Below are positions 51,966 to 61,660 of a stretch of DNA of 64,000 nt, one piece after another. Made by a program: the position numbers and the translations under genes. This stretch comes from Thauera carbonicopians. GTDB taxonomy: Bacteria; Pseudomonadota; Gammaproteobacteria; Burkholderiales; Rhodocyclaceae. Where the stretch lies: positions 62,001 through 126,000 of the forward strand of contig NZ_JANUXN010000002.1 in the NCBI RefSeq assembly GCF_025699485.1. Reading direction: 5' to 3'. The notes beneath the pieces are model-generated. The model did not search any database. It was not told the origin of the DNA and worked only from the letters and a program-made list of their open reading frames with translations. Position 1 is the first letter of the stretch; each line of letters starts with the position of its first letter.

Positions 51966-54900
51966 TCAGCGCGTCCAGGCGGCGAGCCATTCGGCGCGCC
52001 GGGCATCGATCATCCAGCCGGTGCGCACCGCGTCGCGCAAGGCCGTGCCGAGGGCTTCGCGCTCGTCGCGGTCGGCGATCAGGCGGCGCAGCGCATTCAG
52101 CCACTGCTGGGGCGTGTTCGCCACCCGGATGACGGGCAGGCTGCCCTGGTAGGGCAGGATGTTGCTGCATACCACCGGGTAGCCGAGTGCGCCGTATTCC
52201 AGCAGCTTCAGGTTGCTCTTGGCCTCGTTGAAGGCATTGGCGGCGAGTGGGGCGACGGCGATGTCCAGACGCAGCGCGGCCAGCGCGGCGGGGTAGGCTG
52301 CGATGGCAACCGGCGGATGGACTTCCCGCACCAGCGATTTCAGCGCCGGCGGGCAGAAGCCGAGGAATATCCAGTCCACCTGCGCGGCGGTGGCGCGGAT
52401 GACTTCTTCGAGCAGCATCAGGTCGCCACGGTGGCTGGCGCTGCCGGCCCAGCCGATGCGCAGGCGCGGGCCTTCGTTCGGCTGTGCCCGCAGCGGCCCC
52501 CAGACGTCGTCGTCGAGCAGATTGGGGGTGATCACCGTTTCCGCCGCATGGCGGCCATAGGCGGCGGCAAGCGCTTCGGTCGAAACCACCAGACGGTCGC
52601 ACAGGCCGATGGCGCGGCTCATGCGTGCTTCGATGTCCGCTGGGAAACCCTTGCCGAGATCGTTGTCGGGCGAGATACGGGTGAGCAGATCGTCCACTTC
52701 GTAGATCAGCAGGCTTTGCGCATGGCGGCGGTAGGTTTGCAGCCAGTCCAGCCCGGTGTCGGTGAAGATGCGCTGGGTGAGCACGGTGTCGGGGGCCAGC
52801 GCGGCCAGATCCCAGGGGCCGAGGAAGCGGGTGCTGGCATTGCCGTGGATCTGGCCGGCACGGGCAAGGGCGCGCATCGGCCCGAGGATGCGCATCTCGC
52901 CGCATCCCTTGAGATCGGCCGGATGGGCGTAGATGCGGGGTATCGGGCGCCAGGGCAGCGGGTCGTGGGCCAGCGCGAGGTTGAACTGCAGTCGCGGCCG
53001 GACTCCCTCGTGATTGAGCTGGCGGTTGGCGTAAGGGTCGATGGGCAGCTCGCGCAGCCAGTCTTCGAGCAACGGAACGTCGGCGGCGGTGGGTGGGGCG
53101 AAAGGCCGGGGTGCGACGGCAGCGGGCGCGGCCAGCGTGGCATGTGGCGTCCATAGTTGACGCAGCCCGCGCTGGTGCAGACGCAGGCACAGATCGGTGG
53201 CGGCATGGGCCTGCGGGTAGCGCTCGGTGCGCAGGCCGCCGGCATCGAGGAAATGCGCGCGCGCCAGCATCATGCCGCGGCCGGAGACTGCGATGCAGTT
53301 CTGCTCCAGATGCAGTTCACCGCCGTTGCCGGTGTAGTTGGCCGACACGCCGAGATACGGGCTGCCGGCGACGCCGCTCTGGCCGAGCCGCACGATGCCT
53401 TCGCACAATCCGCCGTTGGGGGCGACGATGCGCGCACCGACCGCGCCGATGCCCGGCCGCCGCGCATGGCTGGCGAGTGCCTGCAGCCAGCCGTCGTCGA
53501 GCGGCACCAGGCCGCAGTCGAGCAGCAGCAGCAGCGGGGCGTCGGTGGCGGCGGCGAGCTGGTTGAACACTGCCGACGAGCCGCCGCCGGCGACGTCGAT
53601 GATGCGGATGTTGGGCGAATCGAGCGCGGCGAGCTGGCCGAGGCAGTCGCGCAGTTCGGCGGACGCATCGGGAGCGCGGGGCAGCAGGATGGACAGCGGG
53701 AAGCCGTCGGTGCGTGCCAGCAGACCTTCGACGCTGCGCAGCACGTCCGCCGGCGAGGCCGGCGGGCCGAGCAGCACGGCGACGGCGGGCAGGGGGCCGG
53801 CATGTTCGTAATGCACCTGGCAGGCGTCGTCGACCAGGGCATGTTTGAGCGACGCGGTGTGGCCGAGGCGGGCCAGATGCAGGCCGAGCAGTTCGGCGCG
53901 GAACGCAAGCGGAATGCTGTCCTGGCCCTCAGGCCGGCTGAGGGCGATGCGCGGCAGGTGGTGGGCTACGGCGGGCGCTTCGAGCGCGCGCAGCACGGCG
54001 GCCAGCGCCAGCGCGTCGCAGGGTGAGGCGCCGATGTCCTGCAGCGCGCCGAGCAGGATTTCTCCGGAGGCGATCACCGCGCCGCCGACGTGCAGCGTGG
54101 AGCGCAGCCAGTCCGGGTTCAGGCCGGGCGCCAGCCAGGTGCGCAGCGGCTTGCCGTCCGCCGCGCGCGTGTCGCCGTCGGTGAGGATCAGCGGGCAGTC
54201 CGGATGGTCGAGCAGATGCTGGGCGGCGAACAGCAGTGCGTCTTCGGCGAGGATGTCGCCGCCGATGAGCACGGCGTGGCGATCCGCCGTGCTGGCCAAG
54301 ATCAGTTCGGCCACCGCCTGGCTGGCCTGTTCCGGTGCGATGGTGTGCCAGCCGAGGCGGGATGAGGCGATCTGCGGCGAAGGCCGGACCGACAACACGT
54401 CGAGTTGCCAGTGCTCGTAGAGCTGGCTGGAGATCGCGTTCAGCGAGCGTGACAAGGCTTCGTCGGCGCAGCGGGTGGCATCGAGCACGAGATGGATGCG
54501 CGGCGGCGCAGTACCGGCGAGGCGTTCGTCGTGCAGCGGCGCGATGGCCTTGCCGATGCGCTGTGCGGCGAGGTGCTTGAGGTAGTGCTGACGGATGGCG
54601 AAGCCGTGGTGTACCAGCGGATCGGTTAGCGGCGGCGGCTTGACGGTATCCGGTGCTGCAGCCTTGTCGAGCGCGCGGCGGGTGGCTTCGAGCCAGGCGC
54701 GACCGAACTTCTGGTCGGGCTCGAGGTGGTTGCCTTCCGCCCATTCGTTCCAGGCGTTGATGAACACGAGTTGCTGGCTCTGCGGACGATCCGCGACGAG
54801 GCGAAGGCTTTCCGCGAGCCAGTGTTCGTAGGCCTCGGGTGTGCTGTCGGCAATGATGAAGGCGTTCTTCTTGCGTCGTGCCGAGTTGTCCCAGGATGGC

Positions 54901-55700
54901 GTGACGCCGGGAAAGCGCAGGTGAGGAACTTCGGGGCGGGCGAGCTGGGCTTCGACCATGTTGCTGTAGTCGATGACGAAATGCTCGTCCGGCAGTACGG
55001 CGCTCGGATGCTCGTCGTCGATCGCCTTCCAGTCGGGTTGGAAATCCACCGAGGCGTCGAAGCCGAGCGCGTGCGGATCGTCGCGCTCGTTGAAGAAGTT
55101 TTCCACCCGGCAGATGAACAGTTCGCCGATGCCGGCCTTGCGCGCCTCGTTGCGCCAGATGGCCAGCGAACGTCCGGGGTCGGGCAGGTGGCGGGCGCGG
55201 TAGATCAGCATCAGCGGCTTGCCGTCGACGCGGATGTAGCGCGGATCGCGGAAGAAGGGGATCAGATACTGGATATGGGCGCGGTCGTCATCGTCGTTGT
55301 AGTGCTGGGCGATCAGCACTTCCTGTTCGGCGCCGTCCCAGCGTCGCGTCCAGTTCTCGTTGGCCCAGCACAGGCAGAAGGGAAAGTCAGGCTCGCCGGA
55401 GGCGAGGATTTCCTCGACCGGGCGTTCCAGCAGAAGCTTGCCGTTGAACCAGTAGTGGTAGTAGCAGAAACCGTGGATGCCGTATTCGCGGGCCAGCTCC
55501 GCCTGCGCGGCGCGCGCCTCGGGCAGGCGCAGGTCGTAGAAACCCAGGTCGGCCGGCAACTGCGGCTGGTGGTGGCCGGGAAAGCGCGGCGTGGCACGGG
55601 TGACGTTAGTCCATTCGGTGAAGCCTTTGCCCCACCAAGCGTCGTTTTCCGGGATGGGGTGGAACTGGGGGAGGTGGAAGGCGATGAGCTTCGGAGACAT
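51966..55700 (-). CDS. Four-module glycosyltransferase: WbsX, two GT2-like, GT4
   Basis: A 1244-residue protein. Residues 1-345 are a WbsX-type (PF14307) domain: KLIAFHLPQFHPIPENDAWWGKGFTEWTNV, GFCYYHYWFNGKLLLERP, WANENWTRRWDG and INAWNEWAEGNHLEPD. Then come two GT2-like modules (about 385-620 and 636-865), the second with LLLLLDCGLVPLDDGWLQAL. The C-terminal part (about 905-1244) is GT4-like: RLRIGWAGSASHRGDLMLLEE and EAKSNLKLLEYGALGYPVVCSN. Such mega-proteins build O-antigen or protein-linked glycans, adding several residues. It is convergent with the SPINDLY-type gene 24 bases away. Confidence 0.85.
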   Translation of the reverse strand: MSPKLIAFHLPQFHPIPENDAWWGKGFTEWTNVTRATPRFPGHHQPQLPADLGFYDLRLPEARAAQAELAREYGIHGFCYYHYWFNGKLLLERPVEEILASGEPDFPFCLCWANENWTRRWDGAEQEVLIAQHYNDDDDRAHIQYLIPFFRDPRYIRVDGKPLMLIYRARHLPDPGRSLAIWRNEARKAGIGELFICRVENFFNERDDPHALGFDASVDFQPDWKAIDDEHPSAVLPDEHFVIDYSNMVEAQLARPEVPHLRFPGVTPSWDNSARRKKNAFIIADSTPEAYEHWLAESLRLVADRPQSQQLVFINAWNEWAEGNHLEPDQKFGRAWLEATRRALDKAAAPDTVKPPPLTDPLVHHGFAIRQHYLKHLAAQRIGKAIAPLHDERLAGTAPPRIHLVLDATRCADEALSRSLNAISSQLYEHWQLDVLSVRPSPQIASSRLGWHTIAPEQASQAVAELILASTADRHAVLIGGDILAEDALLFAAQHLLDHPDCPLILTDGDTRAADGKPLRTWLAPGLNPDWLRSTLHVGGAVIASGEILLGALQDIGASPCDALALAAVLRALEAPAVAHHLPRIALSRPEGQDSIPLAFRAELLGLHLARLGHTASLKHALVDDACQVHYEHAGPLPAVAVLLGPPASPADVLRSVEGLLARTDGFPLSILLPRAPDASAELRDCLGQLAALDSPNIRIIDVAGGGSSAVFNQLAAATDAPLLLLLDCGLVPLDDGWLQALASHARRPGIGAVGARIVAPNGGLCEGIVRLGQSGVAGSPYLGVSANYTGNGGELHLEQNCIAVSGRGMMLARAHFLDAGGLRTERYPQAHAATDLCLRLHQRGLRQLWTPHATLAAPAAVAPRPFAPPTAADVPLLEDWLRELPIDPYANRQLNHEGVRPRLQFNLALAHDPLPWRPIPRIYAHPADLKGCGEMRILGPMRALARAGQIHGNASTRFLGPWDLAALAPDTVLTQRIFTDTGLDWLQTYRRHAQSLLIYEVDDLLTRISPDNDLGKGFPADIEARMSRAIGLCDRLVVSTEALAAAYGRHAAETVITPNLLDDDVWGPLRAQPNEGPRLRIGWAGSASHRGDLMLLEEVIRATAAQVDWIFLGFCPPALKSLVREVHPPVAIAAYPAALAALRLDIAVAPLAANAFNEAKSNLKLLEYGALGYPVVCSNILPYQGSLPVIRVANTPQQWLNALRRLIADRDEREALGTALRDAVRTGWMIDARRAEWLAAWTR

Positions 55701-55805
55701 GGGGAATGTGGGTGAAATCCGGTTGCTGGGGTGTCGTTCAGGGGGTACTGCACAGGCGTTTCAGCAAGTGCCCGGGCCGTTCATGGGAACGGGTGCGGGT
55801 GGTCT

Positions 55806-58529
55806 TCAGCGAATGCATGAAAAGACGATCGGCTGCATGAAATAGCCGCCGAAGCGGCCGGTTGACAGCAGGCCCTGAAGCGGGTCGAAACAGACACCAA
55901 TCCGGACGTTGGAGAAGCCGGCGGCACGGCAGAGATCGAGCAGGTCCCAGCCGAAGTTGTAGTAGGCCAAGTGCGTGCCATGGTATTCCTCCGGCACGAA
56001 ATGTCGAATTTCACCAGAAGGCAGCAGTTCAGCGCGTTTTCTCGACTGTTTCATCGTCTGGGAGAATGGGGCGCTGAAGATCAGTTCGCCACCATTGCGC
56101 AATGTCCGGAAGCACTCCGATAGCGCGGTTTCGACATCCGGGACGTGCTCTAGCAGGTCTGCGTGGGCGATGAGATTCAGGCTTTGATCGGGGAAGGATA
56201 AATCAAGGATGTTCTCGTGACGCACCTGACGTCCCCCGATATCCATGGCTGTGCCGCCGGCAATCATGGGCGACTGGAATTCCGTGCCGATCAGATTCGG
56301 CAGACGGCGGGACAGAAGGCCGAACAAGGGAGTGGTGGCCTCCATCAGCAGGATGTCTGCCATATTACTATGGCGATTCGTAAAGTCTTGGATTGCAAGG
56401 CCAAGCACGCGGCCACGGTTATGGGTGCCACAGCGGGCGCAGATCATGCCCTCCCGCAAATGAGTATGCCCTTCAAGCTGGAGCCCTGAGGAAACAGCAA
56501 AAACCGTCGATTGCTCGCACAGGCCGCAATAGCCGGGGAACTCCCGTTGGGTGTCGATGTAGCGCTCGATCTCCGTCTGTATCGTCTCAACCTGTTGATC
56601 CCAGACGCGGTACGAGTTTTCGTCAGGAAACCACTTGAAGCCCGTTAGACTGTTTGCACTCAGATATCCAAGGGCCGTCAGAAAGGAGCTGGTTGCCTGC
56701 GATGTAATGGGCTGTGTAGTGGTTACTTCATTGCGGGGCTGTGCCTGACTGCGTTGGGCCGCGGAAGGGGTTGCGGTTGTGGCGTTGACCGGTGGGGATT
56801 CCAGCGCTGCAAGGGCGTTTTTACGTAGCCGCTGCAGTGCGGCCTGTTGTCTGGTGAGCGTGGCCTGTAGCGTTGTAGTTTCCTGGCGCAGATCGGCGAG
56901 CAAGCGTGCCCAGGCAATCGCTGAGAGCTTCGGTGCAGCCCCCAGGATGCGGCGTACCAGGGCGAGCGCATCGGAGTCGTTGGGTTGCTGCCGCAAATAG
57001 GGGCTGAGGTTCGCGAGGGCGGCTTCGAACTCGCCGCGTTCGGTCTGTAGTATTGCAGCGCCCAGCGCGGCTCGGCGGGCACCGGGCGCGTGGCAGGCTG
57101 CGGTCAGCATCAGGTCGAGCGCGGCTTCATGATCGTTGCGGGTCAACGCGAATTCGGCTAGGTCGGCATATACCTCCCAGACCGGGGTGTCCTCGCTCGC
57201 CAGGGTAATGAGTGCCTGGGCGCCTTCCTCGGTGCGCCCGGAGGCCATCAGTGTCGCGGCCTGCTCGTAGCGCTGCCGTGCGGCGGGAGGGACAGATTCG
57301 TCCGCGGCGGTGGTTTCAGGGGTGAGGGCGGCGTCGATGAGCCTGATGACTCTTTCGGCCAGTGCCTCGACCGCTGCCTTGCCATCGTTATCCCCCGATG
57401 CGCGGGTGGCAAGGCGGCGATTGAGCGGCAGGTCGGGGTCGATGCGCCAATCGGCGCTTCCGGGGTTGCGGTGCGCTACCGGCGGATGCGGGATCTGCAT
57501 GAAACCGAGTTTCTGCGAACCGCGTTCCAGCTTGGCCCACGATGTGGCGATCAGGTCGCGGATCTCGGCGCGGGATTGGTTCTGGCCCGGATGGATGCGG
57601 AAGCGGCTTAGGGGGCGGGCGATGTAGACCGCTTCGCCCTGCGACAGCAGGTTGTGCCAGGCGGCGATGTCGCCGACCACACGGATGTCGTCGTGACCGT
57701 CGAAGGCGGCGTAGTGCGGTTGAATCCAGGCGAGATCGGCGCGGCGGAACATGACCGTGGTGGGTTCGCCGATGAAGTTGGTCTGAAGTGCGATCACCGC
57801 GCCGGCCAGTGCGTCGCCCTGGAACACGCAGTCGTGGTCGGCGAGCGGCTCGGTGTGGTGGTCGTCGGGCAGGGGCTGGCCGTCGCCGTCGATGCGCTGT
57901 CGGCGCGAGAACACCAAGCTTGCGTCGGGATTGAGGCGAAAGGCTTCGACCATGCGTTCGACGCAATCGGGCTCGAGCAGATCGTCGTCGCAGAGGAATT
58001 TGGCGAAGTCGCCGTGGGCGCGCTCCAGGCATTGGATGAAGTTGGCGCGGCCACCGATGTTGACCGCGTTGCTGACCCAGTCGATGGCACGGTCGGAGGA
58101 CGCGTACGCAGCGGCGATGTCGCCCAGCACGTCGCCGCCGCTGTCGTCGCAGACCAGGATCTGGAGCCGCGGATAGGTCTGCGCCAGTGCGCTGTTCAGG
58201 CAGGCGACGAAGTGTTCGGGCTTGAAGGCCGGAATGGCGATCGTCACCAGCGGCATCTCATCGGCGGCCAGGCGGTGGTCGGGAGCGCGCAGCTTCAGTC
58301 CGCCATTGCCGATGACAGCCTCGGCGAAGCCGGCATAGCGGGCGTGTTCGGCAAGCCTGTGGCTGGTATCGGCGCCGTCCGGCAGCGCGATATGCAACTC
58401 GTCACCCACGTGTAGTGCGCGGCGGAAACCGCGGAGTATGCGGAGCTGCTCGGCGACGCTCTTGCCGGCGAGCACCTTGTCGTAGTCAATGTTCTGCGCC
58501 ACGGTGTTGGCAGTGTCAGAGTTGGTCAT
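55806..58529 (-). CDS. GT2 glycosyltransferase fused to a SAM methyltransferase
   Basis: A 907-residue protein. A GT2 domain (about 90-330) has MPLVTIAIPAFKPEHFVACLNSALAQTYPRLQILVCDDS and KFLCDDDLLEPDC. The middle (385-570) is TPR-like and coiled coil. A C-terminal domain (about 640-907) opens with two CxxC pairs (CGLC, CARC) that may bind zinc, then has a methyltransferase signature: ADLLEHVPDVETALSECFRTLRNGGELIFSAP. The part from about 55.9 to 56.9 kb has visibly lower G+C, suggesting a fusion or acquired module. It overlaps the WbqC gene by 14 bases. Confidence 0.82.
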   Translation of the reverse strand: MTNSDTANTVAQNIDYDKVLAGKSVAEQLRILRGFRRALHVGDELHIALPDGADTSHRLAEHARYAGFAEAVIGNGGLKLRAPDHRLAADEMPLVTIAIPAFKPEHFVACLNSALAQTYPRLQILVCDDSGGDVLGDIAAAYASSDRAIDWVSNAVNIGGRANFIQCLERAHGDFAKFLCDDDLLEPDCVERMVEAFRLNPDASLVFSRRQRIDGDGQPLPDDHHTEPLADHDCVFQGDALAGAVIALQTNFIGEPTTVMFRRADLAWIQPHYAAFDGHDDIRVVGDIAAWHNLLSQGEAVYIARPLSRFRIHPGQNQSRAEIRDLIATSWAKLERGSQKLGFMQIPHPPVAHRNPGSADWRIDPDLPLNRRLATRASGDNDGKAAVEALAERVIRLIDAALTPETTAADESVPPAARQRYEQAATLMASGRTEEGAQALITLASEDTPVWEVYADLAEFALTRNDHEAALDLMLTAACHAPGARRAALGAAILQTERGEFEAALANLSPYLRQQPNDSDALALVRRILGAAPKLSAIAWARLLADLRQETTTLQATLTRQQAALQRLRKNALAALESPPVNATTATPSAAQRSQAQPRNEVTTTQPITSQATSSFLTALGYLSANSLTGFKWFPDENSYRVWDQQVETIQTEIERYIDTQREFPGYCGLCEQSTVFAVSSGLQLEGHTHLREGMICARCGTHNRGRVLGLAIQDFTNRHSNMADILLMEATTPLFGLLSRRLPNLIGTEFQSPMIAGGTAMDIGGRQVRHENILDLSFPDQSLNLIAHADLLEHVPDVETALSECFRTLRNGGELIFSAPFSQTMKQSRKRAELLPSGEIRHFVPEEYHGTHLAYYNFGWDLLDLCRAAGFSNVRIGVCFDPLQGLLSTGRFGGYFMQPIVFSCIR

Positions 58530-59247
58530 GGAGAGTGGCTCCGGATCGTTGCTTGTGCAGGTAGGTGCCGACGTCGTCGGGGCTGCACCACATCAGCACG
58601 TCGAGGATGGACAAGTGTGCCTCGAAGACATAGGGCGAGCAGTCGTAGCGCAAGATGTTCAGCTCGGTGAAATCGAGTTCGATGTCGGCGGTCGCCCATT
58701 CCTCGGGGCGGAACAGGGCGCGACCGCCGGGTGGATTGAGATAGGCGTCGGCGCCGAGCTGGGCGGCGATGCACAGCGCCCACTGCCCGGCATGCTCGAT
58801 GCCGTCGAGCGCCAAGCCGAGCTGTGAGCAGCGTTCGGGCACGAAGGCGATGGACAGCCGTTCGGCGACGGCGCTGAGGCTGGCCAGGCTGAAGCCGACC
58901 AGGGTGTCGTCGCCGGCTCGGGCGAAGGCGTCGCGCACCAGATCGGTCACGAAACGGAAATGGGGCGCGTGCCGGTGGTAGTGCTGCAATTGCGCCAGCA
59001 GCCGGCGTTCGGCTTCGGCGGGATCGGCGAGGCGGATTGCCGACAGCGCGGTGCCGTGCGGAGCCTTGGCCACCGGGATGGAGAAGTATTGCCAGCCGGC
59101 GCTGGGGTGCAGGATGCGGTTGCGGTTCATCCAGCTGCGCCGGTTGTATTGCACGACATCGAATGCCACCCAGCGGTCGACCCGTGCCATCAGCTCGAAA
59201 TAGCCGATGTAGGGGAAGGGGTAGGGTTGCATGATGCCGAGCTTCAT
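58516..59247 (-). CDS. WbqC-family protein
   Basis: A 243-residue member of the WbqC family, whose genes lie in O-antigen and glycan loci. It starts KLGIMQPYPFPYIGYFELMARVDRWVAFDVVQYNRRSWMNRNRI, the clear family signature, and ends with ELNILRYDCSPYVFEAHLSILDVLMWCSPDDVGTYL. The enzyme is thought to act on nucleotide sugars with an amino group, but the reaction is not established. It overlaps the aminotransferase gene by 4 bases, consistent with acting on its product. Confidence 0.88.
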   Translation of the reverse strand: MKLGIMQPYPFPYIGYFELMARVDRWVAFDVVQYNRRSWMNRNRILHPSAGWQYFSIPVAKAPHGTALSAIRLADPAEAERRLLAQLQHYHRHAPHFRFVTDLVRDAFARAGDDTLVGFSLASLSAVAERLSIAFVPERCSQLGLALDGIEHAGQWALCIAAQLGADAYLNPPGGRALFRPEEWATADIELDFTELNILRYDCSPYVFEAHLSILDVLMWCSPDDVGTYLHKQRSGATLHDQL

Positions 59248-60461
59248 CCGGTGCGAGCTTCGGTGTGGCTGGCCTGGCGCAGGCGGGGAGCGATGCTGCC
59301 GCCTTCGGCGAGGGCGAGCTCGATCAGGTCGCAGATGCGGTGGGCCGCTTCGGCGTCGACGCGGGGGCCGAGTGGAATCTGCATCACATTGCGGCACAGC
59401 GCCTCGGTAACGGGCAGGGCGGGCGGGTCGGGTTGTTCGGCATAGGGCGACAGCCGGTGTACGCCAGGGGAGAAGTAGCGCCGCGCGAGCACGTTTTCGG
59501 CGTGCAGCAGTGTGATCAGCTCGTCGCGCGTAAGCGCTGCCGCAGGGCTGATTTCCAGCACCGCGTACTGGTAGTTGTGCGCTTCGCCATCGGGGAAGTC
59601 GTACAGGCGGATGTCCGGCCAGGTGGCGGCACGTTGACGGTAAATGTCGAAAATGCGCCGGTTGCGGCCGCGGTGGAGGTCGAAATGCCGCAAGGACAGC
59701 AAGGCCATTGCGGCTTGCGCCTCGCTCATCTTGCCATTGATGCGCAGGCCGACGTCGGCGAAGGTTTCTGCCTGATGGAAGTTGCGGATGGTGCGCGCGC
59801 GGGAGGCGACTTCGTCGTCGTCGGTGGTGAGGCAGCCGCCTTCCGCGCCGCTGATGATCTTGGTGGCGTGGAAGGAGAAGGCCTCGATGCGACCGAGGCC
59901 ACCGATCGGGCTGCCTGCATGGCCGCAGCCGAAGGCGTGGGCCGCATCGTAGAAAAGCTGCAGGCCGTGGTCGTCGCACAGCGCCTGCAGGCCGACCGGG
60001 TCGCAGGGGTGACCCCACAGGTGGACGCCGAGCACGGCGCAACTGTGCGGGCTGATTCGCGCCGCCACCGTCGTGGCCGAAAGCGTGTGGGTGGTGGGAT
60101 CGACGTCGGCAAAGACCGGCTTCAGCCCGGCCCAGCTCAGCGCCTGCACGGTGCCGGGAAAGGTGAAGGCAGGGACGATGACTTCGCCGGCGAGGCGCAG
60201 CGCGCGTGCGGCGATCGCGAGTGCCACCGTGCCGTTGGTGATGCAGATGGCGTGGCGCACGCCAAGCGTGCGGGCGACGGCGGTTTCCAGTTCGGCCACC
60301 AGCGGGCCGTGGTTGGTGTAGTAGCCGCGCTGGAAAATGTCGGCGAACATCGCCTCGAATTCGTCCCAGGGTGGCAGGTTGATCTGGCCGACCGGGAGCT
60401 CTTCGGCGAAGCTCGGTGCGCCGCCGAAGCAGGCGAACTGGGCGAGATGGGTTTTCTTCAT
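59244..60461 (-). CDS. DegT/DnrJ/EryC1-family aminotransferase (first)
   Basis: A 405-residue PLP enzyme that aminates keto-sugars. The cofactor lysine is Lys201 in FSFHATKIISGAEGG; other family elements are ITNGTVALAIAARAL, VIVPAFTFPGTVQAL, LQLFYDAAHAFGCGH and ARRYFSPGVHRLSPY. It is a paralogue of the next enzyme (both begin near a FGGAP segment). Start 60461 overlaps the stop of that gene by 4 bases. Which sugar it acts on is unknown, but the pair of enzymes and WbqC suggest a di-amino or amido sugar. Confidence 0.92.
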   Translation of the reverse strand: MKKTHLAQFACFGGAPSFAEELPVGQINLPPWDEFEAMFADIFQRGYYTNHGPLVAELETAVARTLGVRHAICITNGTVALAIAARALRLAGEVIVPAFTFPGTVQALSWAGLKPVFADVDPTTHTLSATTVAARISPHSCAVLGVHLWGHPCDPVGLQALCDDHGLQLFYDAAHAFGCGHAGSPIGGLGRIEAFSFHATKIISGAEGGCLTTDDDEVASRARTIRNFHQAETFADVGLRINGKMSEAQAAMALLSLRHFDLHRGRNRRIFDIYRQRAATWPDIRLYDFPDGEAHNYQYAVLEISPAAALTRDELITLLHAENVLARRYFSPGVHRLSPYAEQPDPPALPVTEALCRNVMQIPLGPRVDAEAAHRICDLIELALAEGGSIAPRLRQASHTEARTG

Positions 60462-61660
60462 TTCAGTCCCTTGCCCGCGGCGAGCGCGGCGCGGATCGCC
60501 TCTCCGTGGGTGGCGACGAAGCGAACCAGTTCTGCCAGCCGCTCGATGTCGTCGGCGCCCACCGATTCGCCGGTCGGCATCTGGACGATGCAGGTCGAAA
60601 GTGCCTCGGCAACCGGTAGCGGCGGGTGATGGGGGTCGTCTTGCAGGTGCAGCGGCGGCGAATAATAGGGCCGCGCCAAGGCGCCTTCCGCGCGCAGGAT
60701 GGCGACCAGGGTATCGCGCGATACCGGCCAGTCCGGCGCCAGTCGCAGTAGCGGAAATTCGGCGTTGCTGGCGTCCTGTCGTGGATAGGCGATCCAGGAC
60801 AGGCCGGCGATGCCGGCGAAGGCATCGCGGTAGCGTTGGAGCCGTTGATGGTTGCGGGCGATGACTTGCGGGAGGTCATCGAGCGCGGCGAGTGCGCTGG
60901 CGGCGTGCACTTCGTTGAGCTTGGCATTGAGGCCGAGGGTGTCGATCGAGGATTCACCGGTGTAGCCAAAGTTGCGCTTGCGCCGCAGTAGCGCGGCGAG
61001 TTCGTCGTCGTCGGTGGTGATGTAGCCACCCTCGAAGCCATTGAGGAGTTTGGTGGCATGCAGGCTGAAGACTTCGGCCAGGCCGAAGCCGCCGATCGGC
61101 CTGCCTCGGTGGCTGGCGCCCAGTCCATGAACGGCGTCGAACAGCAGCGCCAGCTCGCGTTCGGCACAAAGGGCGGACAGCGCTTCGATTGGGCAGGGGC
61201 TGTTGGCCTGATGCACGCCGAGCACCATCAGGGTGTCGTCGCGCAGTGCGGCGGCAACGCTGGCGGCGGTCAGGGTATGGGTGCCGGGGTCGATGTCGCA
61301 GAAGCGCGGCGTCTGTCCCGCCCAGCGCACGATGTGCGGCAAACCGGTATAGGTGAAGGTCGGGATGACGACGCTGCCCTTGCGCCCGGCGGCGATGCTT
61401 TCGATCAGTGCGATCAGCGCCAACCCGGCGTTGGCGTAGGCGATGCAGTGGCCGACTGCGTGCAGGCTTGCGAGGCGGGCTTCGAGTTCTTGCGCCAGTG
61501 GTCCGTTGTTGGAGAGGCGGCGGCGCTCGAACGCGCCTTTCATCAGTGTGAAGAAGCGTTGCGGGTCAGGTTTGGCGAGCTGGCCGATGGGGCGGACGCG
61601 CTCGAACAGGGGCGCGCCGCCGAACAGGGCAAGATCGGCGAGCTGGCGTTTGTCGGTCAT
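60458..61660 (-). CDS. DegT/DnrJ/EryC1-family aminotransferase (second)
   Basis: A 400-residue PLP aminotransferase with Lys204 in VFSLHATKLLNGFEGG, and IAYANAGLALIALIES, VVIPTFTYTGLPHIV, LLFDAVHGLGASH and RPYYSPPLHLQ. Motif layout matches the first aminotransferase, so the genes arose by duplication, but the substrate loops differ. Both ends overlap neighbours by 4 bases. A second sugar, or a second position of one sugar, is the likely target. Confidence 0.92.
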   Translation of the reverse strand: MTDKRQLADLALFGGAPLFERVRPIGQLAKPDPQRFFTLMKGAFERRRLSNNGPLAQELEARLASLHAVGHCIAYANAGLALIALIESIAAGRKGSVVIPTFTYTGLPHIVRWAGQTPRFCDIDPGTHTLTAASVAAALRDDTLMVLGVHQANSPCPIEALSALCAERELALLFDAVHGLGASHRGRPIGGFGLAEVFSLHATKLLNGFEGGYITTDDDELAALLRRKRNFGYTGESSIDTLGLNAKLNEVHAASALAALDDLPQVIARNHQRLQRYRDAFAGIAGLSWIAYPRQDASNAEFPLLRLAPDWPVSRDTLVAILRAEGALARPYYSPPLHLQDDPHHPPLPVAEALSTCIVQMPTGESVGADDIERLAELVRFVATHGEAIRAALAAGKGLK

